Of a stretch of 58,522 nt of DNA, positions 8,944 through 18,735 are shown one piece after another (positions within the stretch are counted from its first letter, which is position 1; each line of letters starts with the position of its first letter). Source of the DNA: Verrucomicrobiales bacterium (GTDB lineage Bacteria; Verrucomicrobiota; Verrucomicrobiia; Limisphaerales; UBA9464); assembly GCA_027488845.1 (NCBI GenBank), contig JAIYBC010000040.1, forward strand, positions 1-58,522. The letters run 5' to 3'. A program made the translations under genes and the position numbers. The notes beneath the pieces are model-generated. The model was not told the origin of the DNA and searched no databases. It saw only the letters and a program-made list of their open reading frames with translations.

Positions 8944-10566
8944 TCAAACCAAGGGCAGTTCGCCGGTGATCCGGACGCCATCCGCGGATTGGGTTCCGCC
9001 GGACTGCAGGCGTTCCCCGGCCACGGAATAGCCGGGGATGATCCGGTTGAGCTGTTCCTGCGTGGCTCCCAGATGGTCGCGGACCAGGGAGCCCATGACC
9101 GAGCGGAAGTCGGTCGCGCGTTGGAGGTAGCGTCCGGTGCTTTGGAACATGGTGCCGTTCATGCCGGTCTGCCATGCGACCGGGTCGCTTGGACCGCAGT
9201 TGAAAATGCCGCTGCGGGTCACCGCGCCCAATGCATTCGTCTGGAATCCCTTCACCCCGCCACCGGCGACGTACATCACGCTGGCCTCGGCATGGTCGGT
9301 TCCGTTGTCGGAGTTCTCGATGGTCGTCCGACCGAACTCGGAAAGCGTCACCACGACGAGGTCGTCCCAACGGCATTGGTCGCCGTGGTTCTTGAAGTAC
9401 TTCCTGAGCGCGTAGAGGGACCAACCGACGCGGCGGAGCAGGTTCGCGTGGGACCCGGTGACTCCGCCCTGGTTGCTGTGGGTGTCCCAGCCGTCGATCT
9501 GGGTTCCGGCGACGATGGCGTCGGTCTTGTTGAGGATCAGGGCCGCCGACTTGAGCTGGTTGAAGAAGCCGTAGGCGCTGGTCGGGACCACGTAGTTGGG
9601 ATTGCCGGTGCCACCGGGTCCGCCGCCGTTCTTGTCGTTGGTCGTCGGGAACAGGTGGTAGGGGCGTCTTCCGTCGGTGTTTTCGTCGTCGACGAACGTG
9701 TTTCCGGCTTCGCTGAAGTTCAGTCCGGCGAAGATGTCCAGGGTCTTCGACATGTTCGCGTACTGCTGCTGGAGCATGTCGCGGTTCTGCTTGGGCACGA
9801 ACCCGGCCGAATTCGCTGCGGCCAGCGCGTTGGCCATCTTGAGGTTGCCGTCGACGTTGTTGGGAACGCCGAGAAGGTCATAGCGGGTCGGATCGGTGAT
9901 GTTGGTCATCGCCGCCCGGGATCCGCGGAGCATCAGCGGAAGCGAACTCTGGAAGGAGACGCCGGTGAGTGAATTCACCTGGGTGCGTCCCGATTCGTAC
10001 ATCGCCCTGTAGAGGATGCCGTCCTTCACCATCGGGTCCCTCGGCGCACCGGTTTCCCAGTAGTTCTGTGAGTCGAAGTGGGACCTGGACTGACGCGGAT
10101 AGCCGACGCGGTGGATCATCGCGAGTTCCCCCGCGTTGTAGATCGGCGCGAGGAACTTCAGCGACGGATGCAATCCCGCGAACCCGTTCCCGAGCGGAAT
10201 GGAGAACGGGTAGTCGTAGGTGCCTCCGGTGGCGCCGGCTGTGGGGAACAACGCGCGACCCCGCACATTCCAGGTCTGGGCCGGATCGACCGGGATCTGG
10301 ATGTTGTCGCGGATGAGCGGTCCGTAGGCGTCGTCGCCGTGGGGGATCACGTTGTTGAGTCCGTCATTGGCGCCGCGCAGGAAGATGAAGAGCAGCTTCT
10401 TGACGCGACCATCGGGACCGGGCCGGCCGATCGTGCCGTCGGCGAGGGCCTTCTGGACGAACAGCGGGACGTTGGTGAGGCAGCCCAGGGCCGCCGTTGC
10501 GGCCATGCCGGTGGTGGTGCCGAGGAACGACCTGCGTGAGAGGATCTGGGGCGAGTTCATGTTCAT
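8944..10566 (-). CDS. DUF1501 domain-containing Tat-exported protein
   Basis: Exported protein of about 540 residues in the DUF1501 family, which belongs to the alkaline phosphatase/sulfatase-like superfamily and is abundant in Planctomycetes and Verrucomicrobia. The N-terminus has a twin-arginine signal (SRRSFLGTT) followed by an Ala-rich hydrophobic segment. The body contains the family segments LFIFLRGANDGLNNVIP (about 61), SHFDSQNYWE (about 159) and a WDTHSNQG block. A late LSEFGRT motif precedes NGTDHAEA, where the usual family form is HG. The biochemical role is unknown. The gene is 29 bp downstream of a DUF1800 gene on the same strand, the common two-gene arrangement, so the proteins probably act together outside the cytoplasm. 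The start is the first of two adjacent ATGs (MNMNS). Confidence 0.9.
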   Translation of the reverse strand: MNMNSPQILSRRSFLGTTTGMAATAALGCLTNVPLFVQKALADGTIGRPGPDGRVKKLLFIFLRGANDGLNNVIPHGDDAYGPLIRDNIQIPVDPAQTWNVRGRALFPTAGATGGTYDYPFSIPLGNGFAGLHPSLKFLAPIYNAGELAMIHRVGYPRQSRSHFDSQNYWETGAPRDPMVKDGILYRAMYESGRTQVNSLTGVSFQSSLPLMLRGSRAAMTNITDPTRYDLLGVPNNVDGNLKMANALAAANSAGFVPKQNRDMLQQQYANMSKTLDIFAGLNFSEAGNTFVDDENTDGRRPYHLFPTTNDKNGGGPGGTGNPNYVVPTSAYGFFNQLKSAALILNKTDAIVAGTQIDGWDTHSNQGGVTGSHANLLRRVGWSLYALRKYFKNHGDQCRWDDLVVVTLSEFGRTTIENSDNGTDHAEASVMYVAGGGVKGFQTNALGAVTRSGIFNCGPSDPVAWQTGMNGTMFQSTGRYLQRATDFRSVMGSLVRDHLGATQEQLNRIIPGYSVAGERLQSGGTQSADGVRITGELPLV

Positions 10567-10595
10567 GGTCTTTCGGTGGTGTTCCGTTTTTGAAC

Positions 10596-13151
10596 TCACT
10601 GCTCCTGGAAGCGGGGGGTTGAAAGGAGCAGCGCGGCAAGGCCACGGACGCGTCCGTCGTAGTTCCGTGATCCGGGCAACAAGGTGGAGAACGCGGAGGC
10701 GGTGGAGCCGTTGTCCGAGGTGTTGAGGAAGTCGATGGCCACCTTCCGGATCGTGGCAAGGTTGCCGGCTCCCTCGGTTGGATAGAGCAGCCCCATGAGG
10801 TAGTCGGCCACGGCCTCGGCCGAAGTCGCCGAGGAACCGAGCTTCAGCATGACGAGTCCGGCCGGATCGATGCGGCTGGAGCCCACGGAGTCCGATGCGC
10901 TGCGTGCCGCCGGGGTGGTGACGAGGTTGGCGCCGGCGAGGGACAGGGACTGGGCGAAGCGCAGTCGTTCCGCCAGGGTGCCGGCGCTGATCCAGCCGGA
11001 TCCGTCTTCCGGGTAGCCGTCGGGCTCGGCGCGGTCGAAAAGACGCATTCTTCCCGCACGATTCATCAAGCCGTCCGAGAGGTTCGCCGGATCGGCCACC
11101 GAGGTGAAGGTGCCATCCTCGCGCCGTGACCTGAAAGCCCTCAGCGTGGCCACGCCGAATTCCAGCGGCGTACGCACCTTGGATGAGGCGGTCAGGGAGG
11201 ACCTGAACAGGTCGGACTCGAGGATCACCCGCAGCACCTCGCGGACTTGTCCCTTCGGACCGCCGTTCCTCGGCGATTCCCACGCCATCATGCAGGCATG
11301 GACCAGATCTTCCTCGGGAGTGTGGACATCGTCGCTGAAGTCGTAACCGTGGTGGAATTCGTCGTGTACCAGCAGCCGGCAGAGCTTCACCGACAGGTAT
11401 TCCTGCGTGAAGGGTTGGTCGGCCATGTGGGCCAGCACCGCATAACCGTCCTGGATGTTGTTGGTGCCGCTCCCGTACGCGAGCCGGAGACCATAGTTCC
11501 TCCCGGCCCAAGGCGCTCCGAACCGGGCGGGGACCGTCTTGGGTGCGTTGGTGAGGATGGTCCCATTGGAGCCCTTCTCGTAGAAGATCCACTTCACCCG
11601 GGGATCATGGCGTTCCGTCCGGTAGCGGAAGGACCATTGTCCAACGAGGTTGGTCAGGCTGTTTCGTTCGGTGGCGTTGGTGAGGGACGCGTTGATGTAC
11701 CGGGTGCTCCGGACGGCGAAGGGGTTGGAGACCTGGTTCGTGTCCAGGTAGTCCACGGTCCAACCGGTCCACGCCCTGGAAATCTGGACGATGTCGCCCT
11801 GGTCGTAGCCGTTGTCCACGCCGAACGCGAACAGCTCGCACAGTTCCCGGGCGTAGTTCTCGTTGGCGATCCGGTTGGTCCGCGTGGCGGTGTTGATGTC
11901 ACCGCGGGAGCCCACCGTGTCGAGGTAGATGATCATCGCCGGGCTCTCGGCCGAGATCCGTAGCAGGTCGAGGAAGGTGCAGCGCGGGTTCAGGAAAGCC
12001 CTCCGCCAGGCCAGGTTCTCCCGGAACTCCAGCTTGGCCGCCTCGCCGGGGGCCAGTTCCGAGGGGAGTCCGATGTTGTCCAGATACTCGGAGGTCTTGC
12101 TGTACTGGGTGACGAAATGGTTCTCGAGGAACTGTCGGACGACTTCCGCCAGTTGACGCCGGGATTGGATGGCGTGGAGGAGGTGCCACGAGCGGAGAGT
12201 TCCGATTCCGCCGCTTCCCATGACCGGCGACGAAAGGTTCCTGAAGAAGGGAGCCGGGGATTCGATCCCGCCACTCAATGGTGTCGTCACCGAAACGCCG
12301 CTTCCCGAAAGTCGCACCACCAATCGGCTGTCTTCGCTGCTGGTCAGATACCAGAAGCTCAAGGTGTACGTCTGGGCGGCACTCAAGCTCGGTACGATGT
12401 CGAGGTAGACCGAATCGGTTCCGGTGCTGCCCGCGGCGATCATCTCGAGATGGAACGCAGCCTGACCCGACCGGACATAGTCGGCGGTTCGAGCGGAGTT
12501 GGCGGAATTGGCCGTGAGTCGCCAGTTGCTCGTCCCGAGCGGCGACTCGAAACCGCCGTTCGGCAACAGGTTCGCCGCCGTGCCGTTGTCCACGGAACCC
12601 GCCACCAGACGGAAGTCGTCCAAATAGGCGTCTCCGGGGCCGTCGAGGTACATGTACAGCCTCGACGAGGACCCGTTGCCGGTGACGGTCACCTTGCGCC
12701 AAATGGGACCGGTGTCCGCAGGTTGGTCGAGTTCCTCTGCAATTCCTTCCGGAGCCAGTTGTTCCGCGATGTAGGCCGACGTCCCGATCTGGCGTATCCG
12801 GTCCAGTTCGTCGGGGGTCGGTCCATACGCGATCCGGTTCAGGAGCGCACCGGCCAGGACGGTCTCACTGGGGAGGGGCGAGGCTTCGACCTGGTAGAAA
12901 CCGGAGGGACCGGAAGCGGCATTGGTCCCTGTCCAAACGCCTCCGGAAAGGATTCCCGATGCGTTCGACAAGGCTCCTCCCGGGCTCTCCGAATGTCGGA
13001 TCCGGTACTCCTGGACCGAGGGGGCGAGTTGGAAGCGAAGTTCGGGACGTCCGTTGGTGAGGCCAAACCAATGGATGTCCGGAGTGATCTGCTGGGCGGA
13101 AACCGCGAGGACTCCGATCAGGGTCGAAACGAGGGTCCGGGGAAGTTGCAT
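10596..13151 (-). CDS. DUF1800 domain-containing secreted protein with an inserted carbohydrate-binding-like domain
   Basis: Exported protein of about 851 residues with an N-terminal signal peptide (1-19, ending SAQQ). Residues 25-92 form a short domain of the kind seen before verrucomicrobial catalytic domains. The DUF1800 core opens at about 97 (NRIAYGPTPDELDRI) but breaks near 145. About 165 residues (150-310) then resemble a CBM4/9-type beta-sandwich, including LLPNGGFESPLGTSNW and YTLSFWYL. DUF1800 sequence resumes at about 318 (RSWHLLHAIQ) and continues through the NENYARELCELFAFGVDNGY block to the C-terminus. The start at 13151 is the only Met before the signal peptide. Function is unknown; the partner DUF1501 gene follows 29 bp downstream. 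Family membership is secure from the conserved blocks; the insert's carbohydrate binding is inference. Confidence 0.87.
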   Translation of the reverse strand: MQLPRTLVSTLIGVLAVSAQQITPDIHWFGLTNGRPELRFQLAPSVQEYRIRHSESPGGALSNASGILSGGVWTGTNAASGPSGFYQVEASPLPSETVLAGALLNRIAYGPTPDELDRIRQIGTSAYIAEQLAPEGIAEELDQPADTGPIWRKVTVTGNGSSSRLYMYLDGPGDAYLDDFRLVAGSVDNGTAANLLPNGGFESPLGTSNWRLTANSANSARTADYVRSGQAAFHLEMIAAGSTGTDSVYLDIVPSLSAAQTYTLSFWYLTSSEDSRLVVRLSGSGVSVTTPLSGGIESPAPFFRNLSSPVMGSGGIGTLRSWHLLHAIQSRRQLAEVVRQFLENHFVTQYSKTSEYLDNIGLPSELAPGEAAKLEFRENLAWRRAFLNPRCTFLDLLRISAESPAMIIYLDTVGSRGDINTATRTNRIANENYARELCELFAFGVDNGYDQGDIVQISRAWTGWTVDYLDTNQVSNPFAVRSTRYINASLTNATERNSLTNLVGQWSFRYRTERHDPRVKWIFYEKGSNGTILTNAPKTVPARFGAPWAGRNYGLRLAYGSGTNNIQDGYAVLAHMADQPFTQEYLSVKLCRLLVHDEFHHGYDFSDDVHTPEEDLVHACMMAWESPRNGGPKGQVREVLRVILESDLFRSSLTASSKVRTPLEFGVATLRAFRSRREDGTFTSVADPANLSDGLMNRAGRMRLFDRAEPDGYPEDGSGWISAGTLAERLRFAQSLSLAGANLVTTPAARSASDSVGSSRIDPAGLVMLKLGSSATSAEAVADYLMGLLYPTEGAGNLATIRKVAIDFLNTSDNGSTASAFSTLLPGSRNYDGRVRGLAALLLSTPRFQEQ

Positions 13152-13511
13152 CTGGGATATGGGGAAGGCGCTACCGGATACGGCCCGCGGAAGCAGAAAC
13201 AGGACCGCCACCGAGTCGAGGTTCAACGAGGCGGCACGACCTTGCACCTCCGTTTTTGCCCTAGAGTCGAACCCTCCTGATCCGCCCGCCACCCTATTCT
13301 CGCGGTTGTCTTCAGAACCTTCGATGCCGCATTGGCTTACATAGCCAGATTTCGGTTCGACCGTTGATTGGGGGACGGACGTCCGCCGCGGTCGATCCGG
13401 CCGTCGGAACGCCCCTTCCGTGTTCGAACCCCAAAGCAAGGGTGAGGCGCGAGTTCGTGCACGGCGTGGATTTCCGGGGAGTTGCGTGGGTTCTGCGCAC
13501 CGGACATCCGC
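13152..13511. other. Intergenic region upstream of the DUF1800/DUF1501 pair
   Basis: This gap of 360 bp separates two minus-strand genes. It must contain the end of the large peptidase-like gene's transcript and the promoter of the DUF1800/DUF1501 pair. The short open frames crossing it do not look coding. I see no clear hairpin terminator or sigma-70 promoter. Confidence 0.35.
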
Positions 13512-16500
13512 TCATTGGACAAAGGTCGGCGCCGACCGCTGTTGGAAGCTCCCGAAATTTCCCGTCCGGCGACCTACTGCGCGGATGCGGAAGACCCCAT
13601 GTCCTTGCGTCCGGCTGGAGACTGGGACGACAACTCCGGCGGTTCCGGGTTCCGCCGAAAGAAGGGGCTTCCAATGGGCTGAATTCCGGGAAGTCGCGCA
13701 ATCCACGAAGTATCCAACATCGGCGTCTGTGGATGGCTTCCACTCCAGTTGGATGGATTCGCCGACCCTTCGCATGCGGAAGTCCTCGGGAGGTCGGATT
13801 GCGGACTCGGGCAGTGTCGGGTCCCCCAACAGGAAGGCCAGTCGGGCGTTGACCCTTCCGTGGAACTCCGCGGAATCCGTCAGCAGGGCATGCAACGGGG
13901 CACCGGCATGTACCCGGTCGGAGATCCACGGAAGAAACCCCGCCGCGCAGCCGACGACCAAGACCGAGTCCCGCGAGGCAAGGCAGGTGCGGAGGACGTC
14001 CTCGCCGTAGCCGGAGTACCACTGGGCCTGGAAGGATCCGAAGCTGAACAGGAATGCCGCCCTCGGAACATCGCCTTCCCTCTGCCAAGCGATGTTCCGT
14101 GAGAAATGGGAATGGCCCGGTCGGGCCGCACCCGGGGCTCCGATCACCCCGAAGTGGGAATAGTCGGTGTGGAATCCCCAGCGGACGGCCCTTCCCGGCA
14201 GGAACAGGTCGTCCATCGGAGGATTGGCCCTGGTCCTTTCCGGCAATCCGAGTCGCCGGGATATTCGCCCTGCGTTCTGTTCGACGAGGGGGGCCAGTGC
14301 GCCAGCGTAGCCGTCCACCGATGGCTCGAACCGGAGGCTTCCGCGTCGGAAGCGGTGGATCTTCCCGAAGTACCTCTGGAGCAGCGCGATCTCGATCGAA
14401 CGCGCCTCCTTGGGAACCCCGGGAATCCCCGCATGCGGTTCGTCGAAGTTGTTGAGCCTGGCGAAGTCGATCCGGCCGACTGGGACCTCGATCTCTGCCG
14501 CCCGCCCCCCGGCCTCTGCGGGAAGCTCGTTCTGGTCCATGCGACCGTCGCCCGCGACGTTGCCGATCGTGCAGAAGGTGCACTGGCTCCTCGGACAGTC
14601 CGGACAGCCGGAAACATGGTTCGTGGTGTCGGACCAACCGTCGCTCATGTCGCCGTAGAACAGGTCCGCCGTCCACGCCCCTAGATGTTGGCCGGATGGG
14701 TCCTTGCATTCGCGGTGCCCATCCTCTGCCGCCCAGCCCGAGTACGGAACGGTGACATGTCCGATCAGCACCACCACGTTGGTCCGTCCCCGGTTGGTTT
14801 CGTATTCCCTCCGGATGAGCTCCTTGGTTGCGAGGAGGTTCCTACGGTTTTCTGGAAGCGACTTGGCGTCGTAGTCGGCGCAAGTCCAGTCGCCGGCCAC
14901 CCAATCCACATTCCGCGGAACCTCGTGGCGGACCACCTCCCAGCCGTCGGCGATGAGATCCCGCCGGTATCCCTCCAGTTCGGCCCCCAAGGCCGGCGCC
15001 ACTTCGCGATCCACGATCAGGATGGCGCGTCCGCGGTCCTCCGGCGGGGGGCTGTCAAATGCGGCCACACACTGGACGGCGGGCATCGAACCCCTCGGGA
15101 TCCGGTATCGGTAGGTGCGTCCGCGGACCGCGGTCGTGTCCAGGAAGTCGCCGCTCCTCCCGTCCAGGGGAAGTCGCATCCACGGACCCGGGGAAGGAAG
15201 GATCTCCTGACGTTCCACGGGGTATTCCGTCCCGGTGTCCCAGTCGCCGATCCAGTTGCGGTGGAAACGCAGGCGAATACCACCCGGTTGCGCCGAAATC
15301 GCGATCCGGTCGACATCGGCCTGGGATTCCCTCGGGTTTCCGGAAACGAAATGGTTTCGGACCACCAAACGGTCCAGACGTCCCTGCGCGGGAAGTCCCC
15401 CTGCGATGCGGTTGCCGATCGCGACGACCGGTTCCGGAGTCGCCGGGAACGGCCATCTCGGGGACTGCTTCGGGACCAGGTCGAAGTCCGACTCGCGCAG
15501 CGGGATCTCCAAGGTCCAGTTGGTACTTCCGGAGAAGCCGGCTGTCTCCGCCAGGGGACGTGGAAGCGGACGTTGGATCGTACGTTCCGAATACTCGTCG
15601 CAACGGGTGATCCACAGTTGCCGGCCGGTGGGATCGATGGAGATGCGCAGCGTGCCGGCATCGAAAAGCACGCACTCCATGCCCGGGGAGTCTTCGCGTC
15701 GGCCGTGGTACCAGGACGGGGAGTAGTCGAGGCGGAGGGTGCCGTGCGCCGTCAGGAAATTGGTGGCGGGCCCGTTTGCGGACCTCCAGACACGCGGGTA
15801 GCGCAGCACCTGTTCCGCCCGGCTGAATTCGCCCGCGGTCCGATCGAACGACTGAACCCGGGTCGCACCGCCCCCCGGAAGCGGCCGACAGCCCTCCTCG
15901 GTGGCGAAATCGTCGGAGTCGAAGCCGAAGACCGACAGGACGGCGGGTGAGGACGAAGCCGCATCGCCCGGATCGGTGCCGGTGGACAACTCCTGGTCGT
16001 CGGAGGCTCCGTCGCCATCCGAATCCTTCGTTCCGCCGTATTGGCGGCCCTTCGGTTCCGCGGGGTTCTCGGTCCGGATGCGGGCCTTTCCCAAAAGGGT
16101 CACCTGCCGGGACAATCCGCCGACCACAGCCCCAGGGCCCAGACTCAGGATGGCGTCGACGACCCGGCTGCCCTGGCTGAGATGGTCGACTGGCCAGTGG
16201 TGGAATCCGAGCTTGGTCCTGGGGCCGCCCATCACCTCCGGAAGATCCTCGTCACGGATCGGGCGCTTCGGCAGGAAGACGTTGGTGGACACCTCCGCAG
16301 GCAGCGGAACCGGGGGATGCACCGTCATGGTCGGAAGCAGGGCGGCCAACTCGGAGTCCAGCAACTCATGGCCGTTGCCGGCCCGGGCCCGTCGGCTGCC
16401 CACGGGCAGGTACAGCGAACCGAAGGCGGCCTGGAAGACATTGGTCCAGGGAGTCTGGAGCACGAGGTTGAGCGTTCCTTCGGCCTTCGGCACCACGAAC

Positions 16501-17162
16501 CCGGAGGTGTCGGCCACTTGGGAGACGATCGAACGAAGCCACTGGACTTCGGAGCGGATCGGACCGCGGTTCAGGGCTTGTGCCGCGGCGACGGTCGCCT
16601 GTTGCACGTCGCAGCGGGTATCGACCAGTCCGGAGAAGACCCCGCCGACCTCGAAGAAGAGCGCATTGCGGAGCCTGAGACGGCTTTGGATGGCCTGGAT
16701 ACCGTCACCGCACCCGATCCATTGGACGTGCCACAACGACAGGTTCGTATGGCCTTGGACGCGCAAGGCGGTGGGCAGGTTCTGGAACGCGAGGTTGTGC
16801 AGCCGCAGGGGAGGGGAGTCCTTGGAGCCGAGGATCTCGAGAGCGGGAAGATCGCCTTGGGGAGGCTTCGAGGTCTCCGAACGCGTTCCGCCTACGAACC
16901 GGACGGGGCGATACGGTTCGGCGCGCCAATCGATGCGGGTTCCGGGTGGGAATACGAGGCCTCCGCCGGGATCGATCCGGACCACGGCTTCGGGTTCGAA
17001 GACGGCGGTGCCCGTCAGCTCGATGCGCCTTGAGACCACGTTGGTGACCTCGGACCGGAAGACCGCATCCTTTCCCGAGTCGATGGCCCTTTCCAAGGCG
17101 ACGGCGTGTGAAATCCCGAACAGGAGCCATCCCAGGATGGTTCGTAGAATTGCCTTCATCAT
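13512..17162 (-). CDS. Large secreted protein with C25 (gingipain)-like peptidase features
   Basis: Exported protein of about 1216 residues with a signal peptide (1-23, ending SHAVA). The N-terminal third (to about 330) looks like a beta-rich, possibly beta-helix, region. Near residues 380-400 a DSDGDGASDDQE stretch matches a thrombospondin type-3-like calcium loop, often a flexible linker. The C-terminal half has the order seen in C25-like peptidases: a VVVLIGH segment near 800, ADLFYGDMSDGW near 834, VPVGRIDFARLN near 897, and VVGCAAGF near 1072. The His of LIGH and the Cys of VVGCAAG are candidate catalytic residues, but this is inferred by analogy. The final 100 residues resemble a fibronectin-like module. 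No type IX sorting domain is recognised. The start is MMKA, immediately before the signal peptide, and it is divergent from the Gfo/Idh/MocA gene. Confidence 0.72.
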   Translation of the reverse strand: MMKAILRTILGWLLFGISHAVALERAIDSGKDAVFRSEVTNVVSRRIELTGTAVFEPEAVVRIDPGGGLVFPPGTRIDWRAEPYRPVRFVGGTRSETSKPPQGDLPALEILGSKDSPPLRLHNLAFQNLPTALRVQGHTNLSLWHVQWIGCGDGIQAIQSRLRLRNALFFEVGGVFSGLVDTRCDVQQATVAAAQALNRGPIRSEVQWLRSIVSQVADTSGFVVPKAEGTLNLVLQTPWTNVFQAAFGSLYLPVGSRRARAGNGHELLDSELAALLPTMTVHPPVPLPAEVSTNVFLPKRPIRDEDLPEVMGGPRTKLGFHHWPVDHLSQGSRVVDAILSLGPGAVVGGLSRQVTLLGKARIRTENPAEPKGRQYGGTKDSDGDGASDDQELSTGTDPGDAASSSPAVLSVFGFDSDDFATEEGCRPLPGGGATRVQSFDRTAGEFSRAEQVLRYPRVWRSANGPATNFLTAHGTLRLDYSPSWYHGRREDSPGMECVLFDAGTLRISIDPTGRQLWITRCDEYSERTIQRPLPRPLAETAGFSGSTNWTLEIPLRESDFDLVPKQSPRWPFPATPEPVVAIGNRIAGGLPAQGRLDRLVVRNHFVSGNPRESQADVDRIAISAQPGGIRLRFHRNWIGDWDTGTEYPVERQEILPSPGPWMRLPLDGRSGDFLDTTAVRGRTYRYRIPRGSMPAVQCVAAFDSPPPEDRGRAILIVDREVAPALGAELEGYRRDLIADGWEVVRHEVPRNVDWVAGDWTCADYDAKSLPENRRNLLATKELIRREYETNRGRTNVVVLIGHVTVPYSGWAAEDGHRECKDPSGQHLGAWTADLFYGDMSDGWSDTTNHVSGCPDCPRSQCTFCTIGNVAGDGRMDQNELPAEAGGRAAEIEVPVGRIDFARLNNFDEPHAGIPGVPKEARSIEIALLQRYFGKIHRFRRGSLRFEPSVDGYAGALAPLVEQNAGRISRRLGLPERTRANPPMDDLFLPGRAVRWGFHTDYSHFGVIGAPGAARPGHSHFSRNIAWQREGDVPRAAFLFSFGSFQAQWYSGYGEDVLRTCLASRDSVLVVGCAAGFLPWISDRVHAGAPLHALLTDSAEFHGRVNARLAFLLGDPTLPESAIRPPEDFRMRRVGESIQLEWKPSTDADVGYFVDCATSRNSAHWKPLLSAEPGTAGVVVPVSSRTQGHGVFRIRAVGRRTGNFGSFQQRSAPTFVQ

Positions 17163-17309
17163 GGAACGACCGGCTTGGGTGAGGCTCGACGATTCGGCGG
17201 CGGGAGCAAGGAATCGGCGGCCGAACCGTGAGATTCTTGGAGGCGGCCGGCCCTCGGGCTTGACGTGGGAGAATGAATGCCGGACGAACTGGTTCGTCAC
17301 GCTCCCTCC

Positions 17310-18611
17310 ATGAACTCCGAACCCGCAAACCGCCGGACCTTCCTGAAGTCCGGTTCCACCGCCGCCGCCATCGCCATCGCCGCACCGGCCATCCTGGTCC
17401 GCGAGCGGGCCTTCGCGGCCAACACGGACACCCTCCGAATCGGCCTCGTCGGCTGTGGCGGCCGCGGCACCGGCGCCGCGGGCAATGCGATGGACGCGGA
17501 CAAGAACCTGATCCTGGTCGCGATGGGCGACGTCTTCGAGGACCAGCTCAACCAGAGCCATGCGGGCCTGGACAAGCAGTATCCGGGACGGGTTCAGGTC
17601 CCGCCGGAGAAGCGCTTCACCGGACTCGACGCCTTCCAGAAGGTGATCGATGCCGACGTCGATGTCGTCCTGCTCGCTTCGCCCCCGGGATTCCGCCCGC
17701 AGCACCTGCGCTATGCGGTCGAGAAGGGCAAACACGTGTTCTGCGAAAAGCCGATGGCCACCGACGGCCCCGGAATCCGTCACGTGATGGAATCCGTCCG
17801 GATCGCGAAGGAGAAGAAGCTCAACATCGTGGCCGGGTACTGCTGGCGCTACTCCTACCCGCAGATGGAGTTCTTCAAGCGGATCAACGAAGGGGAGCTC
17901 GGCGAGGTCCTCGCGATGTACGGCACCTACCTGACCGGTCCGGTGAAGCCGATGCAGTCGCCGGAGCAGCGCAAGGCCGGGATGACCGACCTCGAATGGC
18001 AGCTCCGCAACTGGATGAACTTCACCTGGCTCGCCGGCGACGGGTTCGTCGAGCAGTGCATCCACACCGTGGACAAGATGATGTGGACCTTCGGCGACAA
18101 GCCCCCCGCGAAGTGCGTCGCCAATGGCGGTCGGGTCCATCCGAACTACCAGGGCAACATCTTCGACCACGTCACCGCGACCTACGAATGGTCGAGTGGC
18201 GTCCGTGGCGTCGTCGCCCAGCGCCAGATCGCCAACTGCTACAACGACAACAGCGACTACGTCCTGGGTGCGAAGGGCAAGGGCTGGAACGGCTGGACCA
18301 ACTCGATGTTCAAGAACGCCGACGGCACGCCGGGTTGGCGCTATCGGGGCGAGAAGCCCGACATGTATGTCGTGGAGCACCAGTACCTCTACCGTGCGAT
18401 CCGCGCCGGTGAGGTCCACAACGACGGCGACCGCATGGTGACCAGCACGCTGGCCGGAATCATGGGCCGCCTCGCCGCCTACACCGGTCAGGAGGTCACT
18501 TGGGAACAGGCCTTGAATTCCAAGATCCAGCTCGTGCCCGAGAAGCTCAGCTGGGACATGACCCTGGGCATCGATCCGCTGCCGATGCCGGGCAAGACCA
18601 AGATGGCCTGA
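17310..18611 (+). CDS. Gfo/Idh/MocA-family oxidoreductase with Tat signal
   Basis: Predicted periplasmic NAD(P)-dependent sugar oxidoreductase of 433 residues. A Tat signal (NRRTFLKSG plus an Ala/Ile-rich stretch) covers residues 1-37. The Rossmann domain follows with LRIGLVGCGGRGTGA as the dinucleotide-binding loop. HVFCEKPMATDG holds the EKP signature whose Lys is the usual catalytic residue. The C-terminal alpha/beta domain includes GDGFVEQCIHTVDKM. In-frame ATGs occur at 17277 and 17310; the later is chosen because the twin-arginine signal follows it closely. The bound cofactor in exported members of this family is thought to be acquired before export. A strong terminator separates it from the downstream isomerase. 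The substrate cannot be read from sequence. Confidence 0.9.
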   Translation: MNSEPANRRTFLKSGSTAAAIAIAAPAILVRERAFAANTDTLRIGLVGCGGRGTGAAGNAMDADKNLILVAMGDVFEDQLNQSHAGLDKQYPGRVQVPPEKRFTGLDAFQKVIDADVDVVLLASPPGFRPQHLRYAVEKGKHVFCEKPMATDGPGIRHVMESVRIAKEKKLNIVAGYCWRYSYPQMEFFKRINEGELGEVLAMYGTYLTGPVKPMQSPEQRKAGMTDLEWQLRNWMNFTWLAGDGFVEQCIHTVDKMMWTFGDKPPAKCVANGGRVHPNYQGNIFDHVTATYEWSSGVRGVVAQRQIANCYNDNSDYVLGAKGKGWNGWTNSMFKNADGTPGWRYRGEKPDMYVVEHQYLYRAIRAGEVHNDGDRMVTSTLAGIMGRLAAYTGQEVTWEQALNSKIQLVPEKLSWDMTLGIDPLPMPGKTKMA

Positions 18612-18635
18612 AGCCCGTCCGTCCGAGCCCCAATC

Positions 18636-18680
18636 AGGCCGGATCCGTCGGCCCGCCCGCCGGATCCGGCCTTTTCCTTT
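18636..18680 (+). terminator. Rho-independent terminator after the Gfo/Idh/MocA gene
   Basis: A perfect 12-bp stem (arms 18636-18647 and 18661-18672) with a 13-nt loop is followed directly by TTTTCCTTT. It begins 24 bp after the stop codon and ends 56 bp before the next gene, so the isomerase gene likely has its own promoter or depends on read-through. Confidence 0.75.
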
Positions 18681-18735
18681 CCATTCCACACCCCCTGGTT
18701 CCGCGAATCCCGAAAACGTCCGCACGACTCCAATC

